A program made the translations under genes and the position numbers. A stretch of 11,553 bases of DNA from Bacteroidales bacterium (GTDB lineage Bacteria; Bacteroidota; Bacteroidia; Bacteroidales; Dysgonomonadaceae): assembly GCA_012728155.1 (NCBI GenBank), contig JAAYFR010000132.1, positions 1-11,553 on the forward strand, read 5' to 3'. Positions 7,390-11,553 of this stretch are shown piece after piece; position 1 is the stretch's first letter, and each line of letters opens with the position of its first letter. Under the pieces are notes generated by a model. That model saw only the letters and a list, made by a program, of their open reading frames with translations. It searched no databases and had not been told where the DNA came from.

Positions 7390-8232
7390 CTATCTATATC
7401 TTATATTATCAATCAGACGCACATCACCACAATAGACAGCAATAGCTCCCACGATATTTTCGGAGTCGTACCAGGCAGAAATCGGCTGCAATGAATCGCC
7501 ATCAACAATCCCGAAGTACTCAACACGCAAATCAGCCACATTGTTTATTGCCTCAATCACAAAGCGAACCACCTGATCCGGCGATTTCTCTTCGACCAAC
7601 AAGGTACTCTCCCGCATGATACGGTATATTTCCGAGGCATGCTCTTTCTCCTCTTCCGACAACCGCTGATTACGGCTGCTCATCGCAAGGCCGCTCTGCT
7701 CCCTGACAGTTGCCACTCCCACTATCTCCACCGGCAGCTTCTGCTGCTTCACCATCTCCCTGACAATAGCCAGTTGCTGATAGTCCTTTTCTCCGAAATA
7801 AGCCCTGTGGGGTTGTATAAAGTCGAAAAATTTACTCACCACCTGGGCCACACCATTGAAATGGCCGGGACGAAAAGCACCCTCCATCACTTTGTCGAGC
7901 TGATCAAAATCAAATACCCGGCTATCCGGTTCGGGATAGACCTCTTCCACCGAAGGGACAAACACAATATCGGCACCGATACTTCTGAGCAGTTCGTAAT
8001 CTTTTTCCGGGGTACGGGGATAGAGCCTCAGATCTTCCGGATTATTGAATTGGGTGGGATTGACAAAAACAGTCACCACACAGAGCTCATTTTCCGCCAC
8101 ACAACGCTCCACTAAAGTAGCATGCCCTTTGTGAAGCGCACCCATCGTAGGCACCAAACCAATAGATTTTCCTTGCTGACGCGGCTGTTGAAGCAGCTCC
8201 TCCAACGCCTTCACAGTATGAACGACTTCCAT
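7390..8232 (-). CDS. panC: Pantothenate synthetase (pantoate--beta-alanine ligase)
   Basis: 280 residues, full length. It joins pantoate and beta-alanine using ATP, through a pantoyl-adenylate, to give pantothenate for CoA synthesis; cytoplasmic. It is a class I aminoacyl-tRNA-synthetase-like nucleotidyltransferase. Visible motifs are VPTMGALHKGH (27-37, the HIGH-like signature with His34 and His37), FVNPTQF (56-62), RPGHFNGVAQVV (121-132), YFGEKDYQQLAIV (145-157) and MSSRN (184-188, KMSKS-like). All the expected catalytic signatures are present. It is the first gene of the panC-panD operon and diverges from the GT5-like gene across 219 nt. The best -7 candidate is imperfect (TTGCTTTG at 8280-8273). 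Confidence 0.98.
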   Translation of the reverse strand: MEVVHTVKALEELLQQPRQQGKSIGLVPTMGALHKGHATLVERCVAENELCVVTVFVNPTQFNNPEDLRLYPRTPEKDYELLRSIGADIVFVPSVEEVYPEPDSRVFDFDQLDKVMEGAFRPGHFNGVAQVVSKFFDFIQPHRAYFGEKDYQQLAIVREMVKQQKLPVEIVGVATVREQSGLAMSSRNQRLSEEEKEHASEIYRIMRESTLLVEEKSPDQVVRFVIEAINNVADLRVEYFGIVDGDSLQPISAWYDSENIVGAIAVYCGDVRLIDNIRYR

Positions 8233-8392
8233 ACAATCTTCTTTACACTTTATTCTTTACTCTTTCACGCTACAAAGCAACAAAATATTTGGCACATAGA
8301 GAAAAAAACTGCATCAATTCTACATATATATAAGAGTAAATAGATGTTATTGAATTGCAAATAAGATAGTTATAAAATAAATGCTTTTTTAT

Positions 8393-8426
8393 TTTGTATT
8401 TATGTGGATTTTTTTTATTATCTTTG
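8393..8426 (+). promoter_or_regulatory. Promoter of the GT5-like gene
   Basis: TTTG (8393-8396) and TATCTTTG (8419-8426, perfect TAnnTTTG) are separated by 22 nt, slightly longer than the usual 19-21. Predicted transcription begins near 8433. This places the upstream in-frame ATG at 8404 outside the mRNA and supports the ATG at 8452 as the real start. Confidence 0.6.
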
Positions 8427-8451
8427 TACTCAAATTAAGATAATTAGCTTC

Positions 8452-9270
8452 ATGTCCCAGAAAAAAATTTTGTACATTTCACAGGAAATTTATCCTTATC
8501 TCGAAGAAACCCATATCTCAAATACTTCACGTTATCTGCCCCAGGCGATACAGGAGAAAGGAAAAGAGATACGAGCCTTCATGCCCAAATATGGAAATAT
8601 CAATGAACGCCGCAACCAACTACATGAGGTGATCCGTCTCTCAGGAATGAATCTCATCATTGATGACACTGACCATTCCCTCATTATCAAGGTAGCTTCT
8701 ATCCAATCGGCGCGGATGCAGGTCTATTTCATAGATAACGACGATTTTTTCCAGAACCGCGAAACCCTTGTCGATGCCAATGGAGTGGAGTATGACGATA
8801 ACGATGAGCGGAGTATTTTCTTCATTCGGGGTGTCATGGAAACCATCAAGAAGTTGCGTTGGGTTCCCGATATCATCCACTGTCACGGATGGTTCAGCGC
8901 CTTGGCTCCTCTTTATATCAAAAAAGGATATACCGATGACCCCTGCTTCAAGGGAGCAAAAGTGATTTATTCGCTGTACGACGAGTCTTTCGACAAACCT
9001 TTCCAAGATAGTTTTGCAGAGAAACTCCGGTTTGAAGGAATTGGAGATCTCGAAATTGAGAAGTTGAAAGAGCGTGGAGTAATTGATTACACAACCCTGA
9101 TGAAATTGGCTATCGATTATTCCGACGGAATCATTCAGGGCAGTGAAAAAGTAGATCCAAACGTTATCCAATACATTCAGGAAAAAGGGGTGGAGTTCCT
9201 ACCTCATCAATCCGATTTTGAAAAAAGCGTGGAAGAGATCGACGCATTCTATGAGAAAATCGACAGTTAA
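8452..9270 (+). CDS. Half-length glycogen/starch synthase-like (GT5 N-terminal domain) protein
   Basis: 272 residues from ATG 8452. An in-frame ATG at 8404 would add 16 residues (MDFFYYLCTQIKIISF) but overlaps the promoter. The sequence follows the N-terminal Rossmann domain of GT5 starch/glycogen synthases: KKILYISQEIYPYLEE (4-19), RAFMPKYGNINERR (41-54), VYFIDNDDFF (91-100), NDERSIFFIRGVMETIKKLR (117-136) and PDIIHCHGWFSALAPLYIKK (139-158), the last matching the family's PDIxHxHDWxxGL. Two hallmarks are absent: the Lys-x-Gly-Gly loop after the first strand, replaced by LEETHISNT (17-25), and the entire C-terminal domain with its donor-binding and catalytic residues. The tail from about 190 is acidic and helical. 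It is therefore unlikely to make glycogen alone. Databases usually call such proteins 'glycogen synthase'. A sugar-binding, regulatory or subunit role is possible. I recall similar genes beside panC/panD and DUF4270 in other Bacteroidota. Confidence 0.85.
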   Translation: MSQKKILYISQEIYPYLEETHISNTSRYLPQAIQEKGKEIRAFMPKYGNINERRNQLHEVIRLSGMNLIIDDTDHSLIIKVASIQSARMQVYFIDNDDFFQNRETLVDANGVEYDDNDERSIFFIRGVMETIKKLRWVPDIIHCHGWFSALAPLYIKKGYTDDPCFKGAKVIYSLYDESFDKPFQDSFAEKLRFEGIGDLEIEKLKERGVIDYTTLMKLAIDYSDGIIQGSEKVDPNVIQYIQEKGVEFLPHQSDFEKSVEEIDAFYEKIDS

Positions 9271-9306
9271 TCCGGCTAAAATCCTTAACAATTTATTTTT
9301 TCACCG

Positions 9307-9399
9307 ATCCTATACACAAATATCTATAAAAAGAAAAAGAAAGCTTTTGTAGGGTTTTTATTTGCCACATTTTTTTCAGATATTTGTAGAATATAGGAT
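9307..9399. repeat. Long imperfect inverted repeat upstream of the DUF4270 gene
   Basis: Left arm ATCCTATA-CA-CAAATATCT (9307-9325) is matched by the reverse complement of the right arm AGATATTTG-TAGAA-TATAGGAT (9378-9399): 17 complementary positions in two blocks with a small internal loop. Inside it, ATAAAAA (9326-9332) pairs with TTTTTAT (9355-9361). The whole lies between the GT5-like stop (9270) and the DUF4270 promoter (9452). It could be a transcript-end structure, a binding site for a dimeric protein, or the remains of a small non-coding element. No transposase or target duplication is visible. Confidence 0.6.
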
Positions 9400-9451
9400 G
9401 CGGTTCAGCAGTCTTTGTGTGCAAGCACCCACGATTGCATTCACCTTTCAC

Positions 9452-9459
9452 TATATTTG
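9452..9459 (+). promoter_or_regulatory. Candidate -7 element for the DUF4270 gene
   Basis: TATATTTG fits TAnnTTTG exactly and would start transcription near 9466, about 22 nt before the ATG. The nearest TTG (9435-9437) is only 14 nt upstream, too close for a standard -33 element, so the promoter may be weak or activator-dependent. Confidence 0.5.
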
Positions 9460-9487
9460 CGTCACTAAAAACAAACTATTATAACGA

Positions 9488-10876
9488 ATGAAATTCAGAT
9501 TTCTGTACAGAATAATTGTTATTGCCTTTGTTGCCCTATCCACCGTTTCCTGTAACGAAGTGCTCGATTCGATAGGATTCACCGTCCAACCCAATCAGGA
9601 CCGCCTTTCGATGAGTGTCGACACATTAGAGCTAGAAGCACGTACCGTTCGGATAGATTCCATCTTTTCCAAAATACAATATCCGGTATTGGGTGAATAT
9701 ACCGATCCTATTTTCGGTACCATCAAATCTGAATATATCGGTGAATTCTATATGCCCGAAGGCGCACAATTTCATGAGGGTGCTTCTATCGACTCAGTGA
9801 GGGTGCAGCTCGCCTATACTACCATGATGGGAGATTCACTCTCGCCAATGGGATTATCGGTATATGAAGTCACTAAATCACTGAAGGGGATAAGCAGCTA
9901 CTCTCATGTTGATCCTACAGGGTATGTGGACATGTCAGCTCCCTTGGGCACACAAACATTCACCGGCAGGAATTCAACCTACAGGACCGAGACCACCAGT
10001 TCTGGAACTTCCGTCAAAGTATATGAAATCAATGTGATGCTTCCCAATGCTTTGGGTGAAAAATTTCTTACTGAATATAAAAAGGACGGGCATGGCCAAT
10101 TGGTGAATGTGGATGAGTTTAGAAAATTCTTCCCCGGATTATATTTCACCACCACTTTTGGAAAAAGCACAATTCTCAATATAAGCCTCACTTCTCTGTT
10201 GGTACATTACAACTATCTTGACAAAGGGGGTTCATCAACAAACACAGATACTATCCGTACAAGCGCCATGCGGTTAAACATCACACCTGAAGTCACCCAA
10301 ATCAATCATATCCAGAACAAAAACGAACAGTTATTGGAAGAGAATTCCGATTATACATACGTAAAAAGCCCTGCCGGGGTAATGACGGAAATCACATTTC
10401 CACTGTCGAAGATGAGTGAAAAGTTGAAATCACACACCCTGAACTTGGCCAATTTCACTATGTATGCCATGCCTGAGCCGGATGAAGATGCCATGGTAAA
10501 GTTAACTCCTCCAGATTATTTGCTATTGATAAATAAAGACTCATTGGCAGGTTTTTTTGAAAACAGAAAACTCATCGACAGGGAAACCAGTTTTATCTCT
10601 TCCAGTTTCGATGCTTCTACCTACTCTTATCAGTTCGGGAATATCTCCACAATGATCAATCACTACAATGAGGCGAAAGGGGAAAATGCTGAAGAATTTG
10701 AACTGGTGTACTACCTGATTCCCGTCGACGCGACCTATGTCACTCAACAAAGCAGTTATTACAGCTCCGGTTCATCAGTGCTGACCGCCATACAACACAG
10801 GATGTGGCCGGCAGCAGCACGATTGGATAAACGAAAAGGAAATTTGAAATTGGATATGATTTTCAGTAATTTATAG
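9488..10876 (+). CDS. DUF4270-type lipoprotein
   Basis: 462 residues with a lipoprotein signal peptide: basic MKFRFLYR, a hydrophobic core to about 18, then STVSC with the lipidated Cys22. The mature start CNEVLDS is acidic. The remaining body, with VLGEYTDPIFGTIKSEYIGEFY (67-88), a following SIDSVRVQLAY strand (101-111), repeated beta-strand/turn patterns, and a late region with solvent-exposed Ser/Tyr-rich loops (SSYYSSGSSVL), resembles what I remember of the Bacteroidota-only DUF4270 family; this is not a computed match. Its function is unknown. It should sit in a membrane, probably the outer one, facing the periplasm or the surface. It follows the GT5-like gene on the same strand but has a 217-nt gap and its own -7 element, so co-transcription is uncertain. 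Its stop is 65 nt from the convergent ruvB stop. Confidence 0.82.
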   Translation: MKFRFLYRIIVIAFVALSTVSCNEVLDSIGFTVQPNQDRLSMSVDTLELEARTVRIDSIFSKIQYPVLGEYTDPIFGTIKSEYIGEFYMPEGAQFHEGASIDSVRVQLAYTTMMGDSLSPMGLSVYEVTKSLKGISSYSHVDPTGYVDMSAPLGTQTFTGRNSTYRTETTSSGTSVKVYEINVMLPNALGEKFLTEYKKDGHGQLVNVDEFRKFFPGLYFTTTFGKSTILNISLTSLLVHYNYLDKGGSSTNTDTIRTSAMRLNITPEVTQINHIQNKNEQLLEENSDYTYVKSPAGVMTEITFPLSKMSEKLKSHTLNLANFTMYAMPEPDEDAMVKLTPPDYLLLINKDSLAGFFENRKLIDRETSFISSSFDASTYSYQFGNISTMINHYNEAKGENAEEFELVYYLIPVDATYVTQQSSYYSSGSSVLTAIQHRMWPAAARLDKRKGNLKLDMIFSNL

Positions 10877-10898
10877 TAGGTCGGCAAATTTCACGACC

Positions 10899-10920
10899 AA
10901 TCCCCATTTCTCGGGATTTT
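10899..10920 (+). terminator. Weak hairpin between DUF4270 gene and ruvB
   Basis: AATCCC (10899-10904) pairs with GGGATT (10913-10918) around an 8-nt loop, followed by only two further Ts. A second small inverted repeat, GGTCG (10879-10883) and CGACC (10894-10898), precedes it. Together they lie in the 65-nt convergent gap and could end transcription of the DUF4270 gene. The T-run is poor. Confidence 0.35.
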
Positions 10921-10941
10921 CACTTCATTTCAGTTGGCACA

Positions 10942-11553
10942 TTAAAACAGCAATCCCTGCTCTTCTCCTTTTTTTCGTCCCAGATGTCGATAGGCAAGAT
11001 CAGTCGCCTCTCTGCCCCGTGGGGTACGTTTAATAAATCCCTCTTTGATCAGGAACGGCTCATACACCTCCTCAATAGTGCCGGCATCATCTCCCACAGC
11101 CGTAGCAATGGTTGTAATCCCTACCGGTCCCCCTTTGAACTTATCAATGATTGTCAGTAAGATTTTATTATCCACTTCGTCCAGGCCATACTTATCAATA
11201 TTGAGAGCTTCCAATGCATAGGATGATATCTGCCTGTCTATTTTCCCGTTTCCTTTTATCTGGGCAAAATCCCGGACACGTCGTAGTAGCGCGTTAGCCA
11301 CACGGGGTGTTCCTCTGCTCCGCGAGGCGATTTCCAATGCGGCCCGGTCATCACAGAAAATCTGTAACAGGTCGGCCGATCGGAGGACAATGCCGGTAAG
11401 GGTTTCCAGATCGTAATATTCAAGGTGCATATTGATGCCAAAACGCGCTCGTAGCGGGCTGGTCAACAAACCGCTCCGGGTGGTTGCCCCCACAAGCGTG
11501 AAAGGATTCAGGTCTATCTGGATGGAGCGTGCACTGGGTCCTTTATCAATCAG
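10942..11553 (-). CDS. ruvB: Holliday junction branch-migration ATPase RuvB (partial, 5' end outside window)
   Basis: The reading frame is open to the window edge, giving 203 C-terminal residues that begin LIDKGPSARSIQIDL; the full protein is normally about 340. RuvB is the hexameric AAA+ motor that, with RuvA, drives branch migration of Holliday junctions during recombination and repair. Visible are sensor 1 (VGATTRSG), the arginine-finger region (LLTSPLRARFGI), sensor 2 (SRGTPRVANALLRRVRDFA) and the C-terminal winged-helix DNA-binding domain (GLDEVDNKILLTIIDKFKGG, then EEVYEPFLI and GFIKRTPRGREAT). The GTG in VGATTR is an internal valine and not a start. Walker A and B lie beyond the window. 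The gene is convergent with the DUF4270 gene. Confidence 0.98.
   Translation of the reverse strand: MIDKGPSARSIQIDLNPFTLVGATTRSGLLTSPLRARFGINMHLEYYDLETLTGIVLRSADLLQIFCDDRAALEIASRSRGTPRVANALLRRVRDFAQIKGNGKIDRQISSYALEALNIDKYGLDEVDNKILLTIIDKFKGGPVGITTIATAVGDDAGTIEEVYEPFLIKEGFIKRTPRGREATDLAYRHLGRKKGEEQGLLF

Noticed and set aside
7639..8115. Plus-strand 158-residue ORF antisense to panC
   Set aside because: Shadow of a strongly conserved gene; the sequence is His/Leu-rich with no domain.
8233..8451. Possible riboswitch or leader RNA in the panC/GT5-like divergent gap
   Set aside because: The stretch is AT-rich with only runs of T and A and ATATATAT; no conserved aptamer-like stems could be drawn.
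8641..9171. Minus-strand 176-residue ORF opposite the GT5-like gene
   Set aside because: Mirror of a real coding sequence with a clear family match on the plus strand; no motif or promoter of its own.
11256..11493. RuvB start at 11493 (GTG read as Met)
   Set aside because: The frame stays open to the window edge with clear RuvB sequence upstream (LIDKGPSARS), so this codon is the internal valine of VGATTR.

Overview
The window comes from a Bacteroidota chromosome, most likely order Bacteroidales. I lean toward the Dysgonomonadaceae/Porphyromonadaceae, but that rests only on the general look of the proteins. The evidence is a set of promoters with the Bacteroidota -7 element TAnnTTTG in front of several genes, a DUF4270-type lipoprotein, a short GT5 'glycogen synthase-like' protein next to pantothenate genes, and little use of strong Shine-Dalgarno sites. 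This looks like ordinary chromosome: I see no insertion sequence, tRNA, rRNA, CRISPR array, phage gene or integrase.

Layout, left to right. Positions 1-433 hold no intact gene. On the minus strand they carry what looks like a decayed alpha/beta-hydrolase gene, ending at a recognisable nucleophile-elbow sequence. On the plus strand follow a complete glutaminase (glsA, 434-1348) and a membrane-anchored coiled-coil protein of unknown function (1462-2352). That gene meets ligA, the NAD+-dependent DNA ligase (4354-2357, minus), tail to tail with only 4 nt between the stop codons. Upstream of ligA on the same strand are an unrecognised outer-membrane beta-barrel protein (5484-4414) and a MATE-family efflux transporter starting at GTG (6959-5637). 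Next comes the two-gene pantothenate operon panC-panD (8232-7029, minus), closed by a strong intrinsic terminator only 16 nt before the MATE start codon. Divergent from panC is a 272-residue protein resembling only the N-terminal half of glycogen synthase (8452-9270), followed by a DUF4270-type lipoprotein (9488-10876). The window ends in the C-terminal 60% of ruvB (minus, truncated by the window edge).

Functions. PanC and PanD supply the last steps toward pantothenate and CoA. LigA and RuvB are DNA replication and repair housekeeping. GlsA deamidates glutamine. The least understood part is the pair of half-length GT5 protein and DUF4270 lipoprotein beside panC/panD. The GT5 half has lost the usual Lys-x-Gly-Gly nucleotide-sugar loop and the whole second Rossmann domain, so it is unlikely to be a normal glycogen synthase. 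This is the best candidate for undescribed biology here. The two genes appear to have separate promoters, so any functional link is inference.
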